The position numbers were made by a program, and so were the translations under genes. Positions 1 to 10,183 of a stretch of 20,726 nucleotides of DNA are shown one piece after another. The stretch is from assembly GCA_032718475.1 (NCBI GenBank), contig JAUCBJ010002327.1, positions 1-20,726 on the forward strand, in the 5' to 3' direction. Each line of letters begins with the position of its first letter. Position 1 is the stretch's first letter. Origin of the DNA: Nemertoderma westbladi. Taxonomy: Eukaryota > Xenacoelomorpha > Nemertodermatida > Nemertodermatidae. The notes under the pieces are model-generated. The model did not search any database, was not told where the DNA came from, and was given only the letters and a program-made list of their open reading frames with translations.

Positions 1-480
1 GATGATACCCAATTCCAGGACCATGCATGGAGATGTAGTTCCACCAAAGACGAAGCTCTAACAATTTACCAGCCCAAAAACTGCCATCTGCAAACCAGGC
101 GGATGTTATCTTGTTGCTGCTATTATAGATGAGGGGAGAGACTGACAAGGCATACCAAGGAAAAGCTGCCGGGTCGCCCTGTGTTGTACCCTCACTAGAT
201 TCTAACTCTAGGGTACCACAAAACAGGCGAATCTTCTTTCGGTATGTGTTAATAATATATGTTGAGAGTGCAGGGCAGATAATCTGGACATTATGCAATG
301 CAATAGAACGGTTAAGCAAATTCAACTGACAGAGGTCAGTTGAATGGGGCCGAAACTCTTTGGAGCAGAGAATGCGCTTCAAGCATTCTGCATGAAGACC
401 TGAAGGACCAGCACCACCACGTAGTCGTAATGCAGCCTTAAACACCAATTCTTCATCCATTGCAGCAAAAGTGCTGGGGG
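1..480 (-). pseudogene. Decayed reverse transcriptase fragment (non-LTR-like), cut by window edge
   Basis: Read on the minus strand, one frame is open from about 532 down to position 1 and leaves the window. It encodes an RT palm-like stretch: an alanine/glycine-rich helix (LRLRGGAGPSGLHAEC), then SSEGTTQGDPAA with the TQGDP turn typical of LINE-type and related RTs, then WFADGSFWAGKL where the catalytic (Y/F)ADD box should be. The second Asp codon reads Gly (GGC, at 83-85), so the enzyme would be inactive. The spacing between the first helix and TQGDP looks too short, as if the conserved fingers block were deleted in frame. The family is known only from these motifs, and the clade is not determined. 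There is no signal of a promoter or upstream ORF. It is most likely a dead transposon copy rather than a gene. Confidence 0.65.
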
Positions 481-483
481 AAA

Positions 484-530
484 CTGATCTATTGATCAGA
501 TCTACTGATCTGATCGATCTATTGATTAGT
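484..530. repeat. GATC-rich degenerate simple repeat / palindromes
   Basis: This short tract is built from overlapping GATC, TGATCA and AGATCT palindromes (ctgatctattgatcagatct and variants). It sits directly upstream of the RT fragment. No function is evident. Confidence 0.5.
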
Positions 531-780
531 TTTCAAGGTTTTTAAGGTGGCATTTATTGCAGTATAAAATATACTGTCAAATCACAGATCCCAGAAAAAG
601 GAACATTCAAGTGACGGGGAAGTTTTACTAAATCTAACCAAAATACTAACAGCCATCGAAAATCAAATAGGTTCCGACTTCAAAGGTACAGTACTACACT
701 GTAGGCTCATTCCATGCAAATGTCAACCGCAGTGCCAATTTTGAAAAAAGTGAATTATTGCTTCTCATATCAATTTTCAG

Positions 781-838
781 AACCAATATATGATGCGGTT
801 TACGAATTTAATACAAAAAACCGCATCAAAATTGGTTA
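781..838. repeat. Imperfect hairpin inside the Tc1-like element
   Basis: Arms of about 20 nt (781-801 and 818-838) pair AACCAAT...TGATGCGGTTT with its complement around a 16-nt AT-rich loop. The role is unknown. Confidence 0.6.
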
Positions 839-1222
839 ACTTTCTGAAATCTGGTGTTATTCGGCTTTACCTCTCAAACTGCAAAAATACAGTTAACTGA
901 GTGCATAATATGACAACCGCGTTTTATGAGTAGTTTTAGGCAGATGGCAACGTAATAGAGTACTTTTCGAAGCAAAACAATCATATTTTCCAATGAAATC
1001 ATTTGCTGTCAATTAAAACAACGTTGTGTCTAAAAATTCAGTGCTCATAATCTGCTTACATCATAATGTCCCGCACTTTACGCTGAACACCATATTTTGT
1101 TTGTACAAGATAGACATATTATAATAGAATGATGTTATGTCGTTTGCAAAGCACAAATATATGTATCTTTAATCTGGGGTACTTAGTTTGTTTGTGGTGT
1201 TTCGTGTTATGTGGTAAACAGG

Positions 1223-1252
1223 TGTCCCGCACTTTACGTAAAGTGCGGGACA
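1223..1252. repeat. Perfect 30-bp palindrome of the 15-bp motif
   Basis: TGTCCCGCACTTTAC (1223-1237) is followed with no spacer by its exact reverse complement (1238-1252). This is the only place in the element where the dispersed motif occurs head to head. It could form a cruciform or bind a dimeric protein. Confidence 0.85.
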
Positions 1253-2057
1253 AAAAGTAGAAATATCAAAGGAAGTAGGGTAAGCGTGCATTTAGATGGA
1301 AGAACTTCAACTGGAATAATCATAACAGACATTTAATCACTTCATATCATCTCTGCTATTAAGACACTATGAAAAAAATTCATGATGATCACATATATTT
1401 TAGTAAATATCCTCAAATTATTAATTCCTATTATTATTAGTTTTTTCAAACTCTGAATATTATTTATAGGCCTGCTATTAACCCCTTCCTGGATGGAGCG
1501 TACTACAAATACAATCTCCCATATGCGCTACGGCCTAGACCGTACATGGTACGCTACTATTTATTAACGGTTTTATGGGTGCACTACAGTTCCAGGTCTA
1601 ATCTGGCTATGTAATCTGTATTACATTAGGACTACAGCGCACTTAAAATGTAGTTTTACATAAGCCTAAAATAATATTGAACTGCCTGGAGGTAATAATA
1701 CAGCAAGTAGGAGCCACGCTGTACTAGGGCTTAGGGTAAGGCTACAAACAAATGATACAAACAAATTTGTTATTGTCGTGCCTCACTCTTCTGTTTTACT
1801 TACAGTATTAGGCACTATATGTTGGCCTCTATTTGTTTTTTTACTCCATTTAGGGGTGTTCGTACATTGTCAGTGGCAGTGGCAGAGCAATGTTTTGCGC
1901 CATTTTTTTCATGCTGGGGCCAATTTTGAGAAAGGGAAAGGAAAAACTTGTTGAAACTTTGTTACGTTACGTATCGCAATATTGGAATGCTGGAATGGCG
2001 TATTAAAGCCCGTACAGCCTATTTGTTGGAGGCCTATTAATTATATCTATAAATAAT

Positions 2058-2075
2058 CCCCCCCCCCCCCCCCCC
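2058..2075 (+). repeat. Poly-C tract (18 C)
   Basis: An uninterrupted run of 18 C inside the Tc1-like element. Run length is prone to sequencing error. Confidence 0.85.
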
Positions 2076-2897
2076 ACCCGCCTCATAACTACTGTGCAGT
2101 TTGCACTGTACTATAGGCCGGACCTCCAGTGGAATTGTATGCTTTAAATACTTGAACATTTACTTGACAGGCAGTCACATGTATACATGTACGCAGTAGT
2201 AAGGGGCTTTACAGGACCAACTAAGTTTGGTAGGTTAGGTTTAGTATTTTGGTTAGGGTTAGTTGCATTGTCATTCATCTTTAAGTTCAAATTATATGTA
2301 GCAATCTCACTGACAAGTTTATAACTATCACTGATTTAGTCGGAATAATGTAATAATTAACGATTTAATGTGTTTATAAATGATAAAATCGCACGTGTCC
2401 CGCACTTTACAGTGAAATGTCCCACACTTTACATGACTTTGCTGCACTTAAACTACTCCCCTGTTTCATTGATGTTACCTACCAGCTTACTAAAGGCTAA
2501 TTTATTTTCCCTACATATCTAGGAACATCATGGAACAAAAGTTTTCCCACTAACTTTACTCAATTCGCTGAACTTTAGCAAAGAATTTGACAGTTGAGAA
2601 TTTCACTTTCGTACGCGTCCCGCACTTTACAATTTTTTGAAGCAATAATTCTGAGACATAAACTGCTGCAGGTTTTCCAAACTGCTTTTTTTTTACTGAA
2701 CCGATAATTGGTTTTTCTAAGAAACACAAGCATTATAATATTTTAGTTCATTTTCTTGATGTACAGTACTAAAGTATGCACAAAAAGTCGTACGAATGTC
2801 CCGCACTTTACATGGAATGAGCCTGTACTGTATATTAGTTCAAATTTTCTAGCTCTATAGTTTATAAAATTGTCAGATTGTTTGGAAGGTCCTAACG

Positions 2898-3270
2898 GTT
2901 GGGTGCAACCTTCGCCCGCGTCCAACCTCCGCCCGGGGGAAACCTTCGCCTGCAAGGCAATCTTCGCCCGCGAGCAACCTTCGCCCAATACTGTAAGATT
3001 TGTGTTAGTAAATATTTATGTTACCAATTTAGGGAAAGGAGCAGGTTACAGAGATGAAGTCTTCTAACCAAAACAATAAACGATGTTGTTTCTAATTGCG
3101 ACGGAAAGGAGAAGGTTATGGAGACGGCTTTTTCTAACCAAAACAATAATTATTTACTGGGCGAAGGTTGCTCGCGGGCGAAGTTTTGCCTGTGGGAGAA
3201 GGATTCCGCCGGGCAATAGTTGCTCATTTTGAGGGCGAAGATTTATCGCGGGCGAAGTATGCTGCGTACC
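2898..3270. mobile_element. Foldback MITE with long inverted repeats and 9-bp target duplication
   Basis: The 9-mer GTCCTAACG occurs directly at both sides (2889-2897 and 3271-3279). Inside it, the first about 95 bp and the last about 125 bp are imperfect inverted repeats built from a unit of about 17 bp whose core is CAACCTTCGCCC. Five degenerate units can be read on the left arm, and the reverse complement (GGGCGAAGGTTG) recurs on the right arm. The GC-rich arms contrast with the AT-rich flanks. The centre (about 3030-3160) carries two direct copies, about 70 bp apart, of a block beginning GGAAAGGAG and ending CTAACCAAAACAATAA. There is no coding capacity. A 9-bp duplication with long repeats would suit a Mutator-like origin, but that is inference. 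Confidence 0.7.
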
Positions 3271-3279
3271 GTCCTAACG

Positions 3280-4239
3280 CTAACCGTTGTTTAGGTATTT
3301 GAAATTTTTCTTATACTGTAGCTTGTAGTGTAGTAGGTCATGTAGTCCGCCAGATACATTTGAATGATGCATCGTAAGCACCACGGGTAAACTGTGTGTT
3401 TAGTGGGTAGATAAATCTTTTTATAAATTATAAGTTTATAATACTGTATGAACCGTTTATAATATGTAAATACTGTAATTTCGTAAAATATATTACTGAA
3501 GTCAGTAAAACAAATTAATTTAACCAGAAAATATAAATAAACCAATTTATTTCCTGTACACAATGGTAAAATGATATATATGATTAAACGGAAAACGGAA
3601 TCTTTTTGGATCTTCTCAAGATTTCGTTGATTTTAATGAGTTTCGGTATCGTGGGAGGAAATAAATAATGTCATTTGACACTTGAGATGAGATGGCCTGG
3701 CCTCCCGTCGTGTCTGTTAATTTTAATGAATGAGAATTGAATTGTAATTGGTAAATCATTATAAATGAGCGAGAATTCGTGATATTATTCTTGCCACAAT
3801 AATTCCGGGTATTTTTCCAGGTAATTTAAGCAACAAAGAAAAAAAACCAAAAAAATATACGATACAAACAACAAAAATGAGGAAACTGTGAACTAATTAA
3901 TGTATCAACTATTTATAATGAGTTTAATTAAAATTATGTTACATGTAAGAATTACGTCGCCAAATTTACTTTGTTTAGTAGAAATTGGTGCGGCTGACGT
4001 TTCAACTAAAGTACTATTAATTCCAATATTAAGAAATATTTTTTAGGTTAAAAAAAAATTGGACAGAAGAAGGTCCAGCTTATTTCGTTTGCGAGTTATG
4101 TACGTCTACATATCAATACGTAGCCCTACACCTACTGTAGTTATATAGATAATTAAATATAAGTTGTTCATATAATAGCAATTATATAGTAGATAGTAGG
4201 CCTATAGTCAATATAAGAACGAGATGGGTATAAAGGCGA
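3280..4239. other. AT-rich stretch with nothing recognised
   Basis: No convincing gene, RNA or repeat structure. The short open frame on the minus strand (3291-3563) is low-complexity, rich in Tyr/Ile/Phe from AT-rich codons, and has no motif. Confidence 0.6.
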
Positions 4240-4243
4240 TTAA

Positions 4244-6130
4244 CCCTATCTGGCCCGGGCTGTGTTACAACGTAAGAAAAGGGGGGGGGGGGGGGCGGGG
4301 GGGCATTTTGTAATTTTTTTAGATCTTGGCCCAAAAATTACAATTTTGATGGTATAAGGGTTTGCGAGGTCGGTGATCACGATAAAACTTGAAACTATTT
4401 TCTGACAAGGCAACCGTCATTTTTGGCTATTTTGCTATTTTGGTCCCCCAGGATGAAAAATAGAAGGAAAATAATGTCAAACTAAGAACTTTTGTGTTTG
4501 GTTTGATAATTCTGAACGTATGTGGGTTTTGCTGCACACGTTAACTGCATATCGAAATCTGATATTTTTATCAAAGAATCATTCAATTTCTGTGCGTATG
4601 ATATTTATGCCTAACTCATATTGTAAACCACCGCGAATCTTGTCTATATGTTGCCTAGCAGCAGTCATGGTAGTGCTGAGCTCTCATTGGCAACTACCGG
4701 TACAGGTATTCTTACGTCCTATTGGCTGTTTATATTCTTTCTTATAATGCTTATAATAGTCGATGTTCCTTCTGCTACCCTTAGGCACAACCTTGATAAC
4801 ATCTCACGTTACAGTGCTTTTAATAGTTATTGCGAACCTATGAGATTTACCTTGCTGTTCATATTGTGATTTATCGTTAATATTCAATCATATTATAATT
4901 ACTATTATTGCACCACTTGTTAATGAATATACAAGAACCAGGACAACACCACTTTACCCTCCACCCGGTGAGTACTATCTGTAAATTGTCCGTAGTAGAT
5001 TCGGTTCATTTAGTGCGAGTGCATGTGTCGGCAATACTGCAATATTATTCCCCAACTTATAACTATAATCCATTAGATATCATGATGTGTTCAGTATGAG
5101 TAAACTATGCACTTGCCCTGCATTAGGTTCGACACAGCGTCCTACTTACAATATAAATAAGTCACACGTGCGCTTGTTCGCAGAAAACGCAACATAACGG
5201 AACGGTTTACACGTATACACCACCCCTTCGCTTTGAAGCAGTTTCTAGTGCCGAGGCACACACATTCAAGTAATTAATTGTACATACTGACCAGATATAC
5301 GTATTAAATAATACATATACACGACTTGCGTGAGTGTTCCTGTTAATGTGACAGGTACCCCGAGGCCTTGATAACGCTCATAAGAACTACTGTAAGCGAA
5401 TCCACGGTAACAGATCTTAGGTTAAAGTCTGGACATAATTGTTATTGAATTACCAGCCCGCCTGTAAAAGCCTCGACAATGGGTTTTCGAGGTCGCTGAT
5501 CACGATGAAAGTAGATATAAATATTTCTTATAAATCAAACCCAATTTTTGTGCCATTCTGGTGCCCCAGAACGAAACGTACTGTACAAGTAGCACAAAAT
5601 TATAAACTGTATAATTTTGCCTTTAGTTTGGCAATTCTGAAGACATACTGGTTTTCAGCTAAACACGATACAACTCGTTAATAATCATATGTGGTAACGT
5701 AAACTATCATTTTTGGTGCTTGTCTGGTGGGATGAAAATGCCAAAAAAGACGGCAAAAATCGAATTTGGTTGGATAATACGATATTTTTGAGTGTCATAT
5801 TCGTGATCAGCGTCCCAGAGAACCCATAATATCTTACAATCAGGTTGATTTGGTGTTGATTTTTGATTATCAAATGTGTGCTACTTGCTGACTTGTATTT
5901 TTCGCGCCGCACATTGACACATATCCAAAAACGTTCTAATCAACAATGTACGATATATTTCAGTGTCATATTCGTGATCAGCATCCTAAAAAACTTATAT
6001 GGTGATAAAATTGAGTTGATTTTGTGGTGATTTTTCATTATCATATTTGCACTACTTTTTTTTCGTGCCCTAGGGGACACATTCATAATTACCAAAAATT
6101 AGCCATGTAAATGGCGTTTTCGCCGTTGGG
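4244..6130. mobile_element. Probable degraded piggyBac-like non-autonomous element (left end only)
   Basis: At 4240-4243 TTAA is followed by CCCTATCTGGCCCGGGCT, then a long G tract (4281-4303, one C). This resembles the inward-read right end of the element at 12091-13668 (CCCTAT, then ACCGGGCT, then a G tract). Downstream are two diverged direct copies of a block of about 185 bp (4358-4540 and 5481-5667) sharing GAGGTC-TGATCACGAT, GG-CCCCAG-A-GA and TTCTGAA elements in the same order. Two inverted partial copies (5792-5890, 5961-6055) contain TTCGTGATCAGC. I could not find a matching right terminus, so the right limit is arbitrary. No transposase frame is present. Confidence 0.4.
5792..6055 (-). 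repeat. Two tandem copies (~170 bp period) of the GTGATCAGC repeat
   Basis: The block begins GTGTCATATTCGTGATCAGC at 5793 and again about 170 bp later. Each copy continues through TTGATTTGGTG/TTGATTTTGTGG to a ...TTATCA...T-TGCACTAC-type end. Both are in inverted orientation to the copies at 4358 and 5481. Confidence 0.6.
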
Positions 6131-6354
6131 TAGCCCATTAAATTTTAGGAATAATCACGAAATTTTGGTTTTTCCTACAAAGCTGACTGAAAGATACAGA
6201 TGATTTACAAAAAAAATTCTCAAACGGTGCAAACGGAAACCCATGTAATATGCTCCTGTGTCCTTCTTAAAGAATCAGTACGTAGAGATTTCCAGGTTGT
6301 ACTGTACTGTACTTACCGATAATATCAGTAATCTTATGAAATTGAATAGTCCAG

Positions 6355-6560
6355 AGTGAGTGGTGCAGCTATCAATGAAGAATTTGGTATGAATCGATGA
6401 TAAAATCCACACATTCCTAAAAATCGACGCAATGAAGAAATCGATTTGGGTTGTGGTAGGCCTACTTCTTTTATTGCTTGAATTTTGGATGGATTTGGGG
6501 AAACGCCATTTTTAGATATCACGTAACCTACAAATTGCACTTCAGTTTGAAAATATGAAC
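6355..6560 (-). pseudogene. pol: Old Ty3/gypsy element: RT thumb segment
   Basis: Minus-strand reading gives SYFQTEVQFVGYVISKNGVS followed by a PSKIQAIKE and SLRRFLGMCGFYHRFIP block. This is the conserved connection from RT palm to thumb in Ty3/gypsy Pol. It ends after AAPLT near 6355; RNase H and integrase, which should follow, are absent. The upstream part of the same RT lies at 11447 and beyond, because the plus-strand LTR retrotransposon sits between, flanked by ACTTT on both sides (6561-6565 and 11442-11446). With the insertion and one ACTTT removed, the frame runs straight through. Confidence 0.85.
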
Positions 6561-6565
6561 ACTTT

Positions 6566-6774
6566 TGTGGTGATACCGCGTGGCTCGCCCCATACTCAGC
6601 ACACTCAGTATCTGGGATACACATCAATATACTGATCTCTGCTGCTTATGGTAGTACAGCAGTAGTACTTATCAACTGCTTAATATGTATAGTAGTATCT
6701 GGTGTCTGATATGTAATATAACGAATTGTTAATATATCAGATTATACTTTGTATGATATATCCATATCCATACA
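6566..6774 (+). repeat. 5' LTR (209 bp)
   Basis: Begins TGTGGTGATACC and ends CCATATCCATACA. It is short for a Ty3/gypsy LTR. It contains the hairpin-prone stretch TGCTGC...GCAGTAGTAC. It matches the copy at 11230-11441 almost exactly and would carry the element's promoter. Confidence 0.93.
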
Positions 6775-6792
6775 TGGCGCATGTGTGTTGGT
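6775..6792 (+). promoter_or_regulatory. Putative tRNA primer-binding site
   Basis: TGGCGCATGTGTGTTGG begins immediately after the LTR's CA. TGG is the complement of the tRNA 3' CCA. The tRNA species was not determined. Confidence 0.5.
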
Positions 6793-6831
6793 GCTGATCC
6801 TTCAGTAGCCATCACTTAACCCACTGCAAGA

Positions 6832-6972
6832 ATGTCAAACTCAAAGGGCAAGAAGTCTACCCCGCTACCTACAGGTTCCGACTCCGAGTCATCCTGCGGG
6901 GATAGCGGAGACACGATCGCGGCGATGGCGGCCTCCAACGATGGTCCAACTTCTGGCCCAACAACAGGCTGA
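6832..6972 (+). pseudogene. gag: Gag N-terminal start fragment
   Basis: The first ATG after the 5' LTR opens a 46-codon frame (MSNSKGKKSTPLPTG...) that stops at TGA 6970-6972. The following Gag sequence continues in other frames: a stretch around 6941-6990 reads sensibly in the second frame, and from about 6993 onward in the frame of 7029. Two small indels in the first 200 bp of gag are therefore likely. The N-terminus is Ser/Gly/Asp-rich, and no membrane signal is seen. Confidence 0.55.
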
Positions 6973-7028
6973 ACCCCGCAGCAGCTGCGGGACGTGCGGA
7001 TCCCGGTCCGGCACCGGCAGTCCCCAAC

Positions 7029-8840
7029 GTGGATGTCCTCCCCATTCACCCAGCCCCGGCTCCCAGACGTCGGGCCAGCGACATCGCCAGCCTCGAGTGC
7101 ATCGACAACGAGGTGGACTACGCTACCTTCCGCAGGTGGCGCCAAGCCTGGCGGGTCCATGCCCACCGCCAACAGATGGCAACGTTCCCCAACGTAGAGC
7201 AGGTGTACGCCCTCGTCTCTGCCCTCGGAAGCGGCCTCCAAGAAACAATCCGGGTCACGCTGCACCTCGACATCGACGACGATGCGACCACGCCGGAGTT
7301 GATCCTCGACCAACTCCAGGGCCACCTCCACGCGAGGCGGAGCATCGCGATTGACCGGATTAAGTTCCACGATCGGCAACAGGGTGCCAGCGAGTCCTTT
7401 GACTCCTTCCGTGTGGCCCTGGAGGAACTCGCCAACAACACGGAACTGTGCGGCCACTGCTGCAACGAACAGATCGTAACGCAGGTCCTCATCGGTATCC
7501 AGTGGTCGGAGACCCGGACCGAACTCCTGAAGGTTCTCTCCCAGCCGACTCTCGAGGACTGCGTCAGGATCTGCCAGAGTGTAGAGGCGAGTGGGCGAAA
7601 CGACTCGATCCTGGGGGACGGGCAGCCTATCACTCAGGTGTCAGCCTACAAGCGCGGACGTCCATCCACGTACAACCGGCCGCGCAACGACGACCAAGGC
7701 CGAGCGCGAAGCGGGTCCAACCGCCGTCCCGATACCGACAAGGGATGCGACAACTGTGGCCGCCAACACGCCGCAGGATGCCCCAACTGCCCCGCTAAGG
7801 ACGTCACATGCCGCGGCTGTGGTAAACAGGGCCACTTTAAGGCAGTTTGCCGACAGGGTACCAAGGCGACCCAGAAACCCGGCCCCAAACCCAACAGGGT
7901 CTCCTCGATCATCCCGCGACTCGGGATCCTATCCGTCACGGTGACCCCCGCTACCTGCAGCCTCCGCTACATCACGGTGGGATTCCACGACACCCGCCGG
8001 GACAAGGAACTCGGGACTGTCCGGCACGCGCTCCCAGACAGCGGCGCCACTGGAAACATGATGGGTCTGACTGACTTCCATGGACTCGGAGGCGAAGACA
8101 AGGACCTCCTCCCGCACCGATCAACCGACGACTTCACCGCGGCGAATAAACTCCCACTCGAGGCAGTTGGTCGACTCCCGGTGCGGGTAAACTACGACTG
8201 CGCCTCCGCCACAATGGAGATCTATATCTGTCCCGACATCGACGGTCTCATCCTCTCTCGGGCGACGATAACCAACCTCGGGATCCTCCTGCCCAACTTC
8301 CCGGCGAGATGCTGTTCCCTGGGCGGCACCCCAGTAGCCTCCATCAGCGACGCTACGACGGATCTCCGCATCAACGATGTTCCGCGGATTTGGGAGGATC
8401 TTCTCGCCGAGTTTAGCGACGTCTTCGACGACGCCTCGCTACCCCTCGACACGATGAGCGGGCCGCCAATGCGTATCGAACTCAAAGAAGGGGCGACTCC
8501 CTTCCACGCAAACGGTGCCCGGCCCATCCCCCACGCCATCCGGGTTGACGTTAAGAAACTCAACAAACTTGAGCGACGCCACGTTATCGAGTGGGTCATC
8601 GAACCTACGGATTGGGTTCACCCGATGACGGTGGCTCTGAAGCCCAACGGGAAGTCGTCTGTGCGTCGACCTGCGACACCTCAACTCGCAGGTGCGACGC
8701 CCATACTACCCATCCCCGAACCCGAGAACGGTCGTCTCCAACATCGACACGTCATCCAAGTTCTTCTGTGTTCGACGCGGCCTCAGGGTACTGGCAGGTT
8801 CCTCTCGAACCAGAGTCGCAGCTCCTCACTACTTTTGTAA
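7029..8840 (+). pseudogene. gag-pol: Gag (C-terminal part) - protease - start of RT
   Basis: This is the long frame of the plus-strand retrotransposon, and its true 5' part lies in shifted frames upstream. Residue numbers count from the codon at 7029, which is GTG. Residues 1-230 are Gag capsid-like, with SLECIDNEVDYATFRRWRQA and an LSQPTLEDCVRIC helix. Cys/His clusters follow: C240-x2-C243-x3-H247-x3-C251 and a canonical CX2CX4HX4C zinc knuckle at 261-274, for RNA packaging. The aspartic protease active site is D337-S-G-A (LPDSGATGN). From about residue 470 the RT N-terminus begins (ARPIPHAIR..., WVHPMTVALKPNGK). The frame leaves RT at about 8660, where homologous sequence continues one frame over. 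The last about 55 residues are therefore out of frame. Gag and Pol share one frame here, without the usual separating stop. Confidence 0.85.
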
Positions 8841-9259
8841 CTCCATGGGGGCGGTATAAACATACCAGGAGCATAATGGGACTCGTCTCCAGCGGGGATG
8901 AGTTCAACCACCAAGGCGACGAAGCACTCCTCGGACTTCCACAACTCGCTAAAGTCGTCGACGACTGCCTCCTCCACAATGCCTCCCTCGATGGACATGT
9001 GGCCAGCGTCCGCGCCTTCCTGCAGCGGTGCAAGGAGCACCACATAACTCTCCACCCGGACAAGGTGCAGTTCACACAATCCGCTGTGAAGTTCGCCGGC
9101 TACATCGTGGGGGCTACCGGGATCCAGGCCAACCCCGACAAGGTCCGGGCCATCTCCCATTTCCCCCGCCCCACGAACTTAACCGACCTCCGCAGTTTCA
9201 TCAGCCTGGTCGAACAGCTGGCCCCGTTCACAGCGGACATCACCTCCACCCTGGGCTAA
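8665..9259 (+). pseudogene. pol: RT palm and thumb segment, ending at an in-frame TAA
   Basis: This is the continuation of RT after a frameshift. It contains FDAASGYWQVPLEPES (motif A, first catalytic Asp), LLTTFVTPWGRYKH, then KVVDDCLLHN (motif C at about 8954-8968), CKEHHITLHPDKVQF and KFAGYIVGATGIQANPDKVR (thumb connection). Motif C reads V-V-D-D rather than the usual Y-x-D-D, though both aspartates remain. The segment MGLVSSGDEFNHQGDEAL is where gypsy RTs normally carry a conserved motif-B helix, and here it appears altered. TAA at 9257-9259 interrupts Pol just before RNase H. Confidence 0.85.
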
Positions 9260-10183
9260 TTGCGGCCCCTCCTGAGCACCAGGAATATGTTCCTTTGGAA
9301 CAAGGACCACGAGCGCGCCTTCCAGGCAACCAAGGACGTCCTGCTGTCCCCAGCAGTCCTCGCACCCTACGACGCAACCAAGGAGACGATGCTCCAGACG
9401 GACGCGTCCCGACTACACGGCCTCGGATACGCCCTCCTACAGCGACACGCCGCCGATTGGCGACTCGTGGAGTGCGGATCGCGGTTCGCTACCGAGACGG
9501 AATCTCGGTACGCGATGGTGGAGTTGGAACTACTCGCGGTAGTGTGGGAAACCGAGAAATGTCGTCTATACCTCCTCGGCCTCCCACAATACACCCTAGT
9601 GGTCGACCACCAACCCCTGGTCACTATTATTGACCGCTACACCGTCGACGCAACCGACAATACCCGCCTCCAGCGCCTCAAAACGCGACTCCTCCCCTAC
9701 TCCTTCAAGACGGTGTGGCGCAAGGGAAAGGAGCACCGCATTCCGGACGCGCTCTCCCGGTCCCCCGTGGACGACCCCTCCACGCGGGACGTAGTCGACG
9801 ATGGCGAGATGGCGTACTGTCTCCACTCCATCACCGCGTCCACGGCGGCCCAATTCGACGATGAGCCGGACCGCCTCGCTGACCCGGTTCTACTCGCGCT
9901 GTCGCGGATAGCCGACGCCGACACCGACTATACTGCGTTACGGTCGGCCATCGAGATGGGGTTTCCCGCCCACAAACCCAACGAGGGCGCTCTGGCCCCC
10001 TATTGGTCCATCAGAGACTCCATCACCACGGACCAGAACCACCCAGTTGTTGGGGCAACGAATCGTCATCCAGAAGGAGTCCCGTCGCGACATCCTACGA
10101 CGACTCCACGCACCGCACCAGGGTGTGGAGAAAACGCTCTGGCACGCCCGCCAGTGCGTCTACTGGCCGGGCATTACCAATGA
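9260..10183 (+). pseudogene. pol: RT connection - RNase H - start of integrase
   Basis: In the same frame as the RT segment, directly after the TAA. RLLSTRNMFLWNKDHERAFQ-type linker sequence leads to the RNase H domain with LQTDASRLHGLGYALLQ (first Asp), ATETESRYAMVELELLAVVW (Glu) and LVVDHQPLVTI (Asp). These are the expected three acidic residues of a Ty3/gypsy RNase H that degrades RNA in the RNA/DNA hybrid. RKGKEHRIPDALSRSPV closes the domain. A Asp/Ala-rich linker follows to YWSIRDSITTDQN at about 10045, where a frameshift moves the integrase zinc domain into the next frame. The remaining codons to 10183 are out of frame. Confidence 0.88.

Larger units (their letters stand above)
689..2830. 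mobile_element. Non-autonomous Tc1/mariner-like DNA transposon, 2.14 kb
   Basis: Both ends read inward CAGTAC...AGGCTCATTCCATG. The right end has CAGTACAGGCTCATTCCATG without a break. The left end has the same letters with an 8-nt insertion (TACACTGT) after CAGTAC. Both are flanked by TA (687-688 and 2831-2832), the usual Tc1/mariner target duplication, and CAGT is a common terminus of that superfamily. The interior is AT-rich and shows no transposase-like frame, so the copy would depend on a transposase in trans. It contains six plus-strand copies of TGTCCCGCACTTTAC (one with a base change, one lacking the first T) at 1067, 1223, 2396, 2418, 2616 and 2797, and one minus-strand copy at 1238. 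The last plus copy abuts the right inverted repeat. Superfamily assignment rests only on termini and TA. Confidence 0.7.

Noticed and set aside
1478-1510. Another piggyBac-like end (TTAACCCCTTCCTGG)
   Set aside because: No matching inverted end was found, and it lies inside the Tc1-like element without a second TTAA junction I could support.
2228-2275. Telomere-like TTAGGG sequence (GGTTAGGGTTAG)
   Set aside because: Only about two units in a degenerate stretch; too short to mean anything.
4520-5099. Short plus-strand open frames suggesting a small membrane protein gene
   Set aside because: Overlapping short frames in AT-rich repeat sequence with no conserved motif or gene signals.
6816-7457. 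Long minus-strand open frame (213 codons) over gag
   Set aside because: Antisense shadow of GC-rich gag. No motif, while the plus strand has zinc knuckles and protease.
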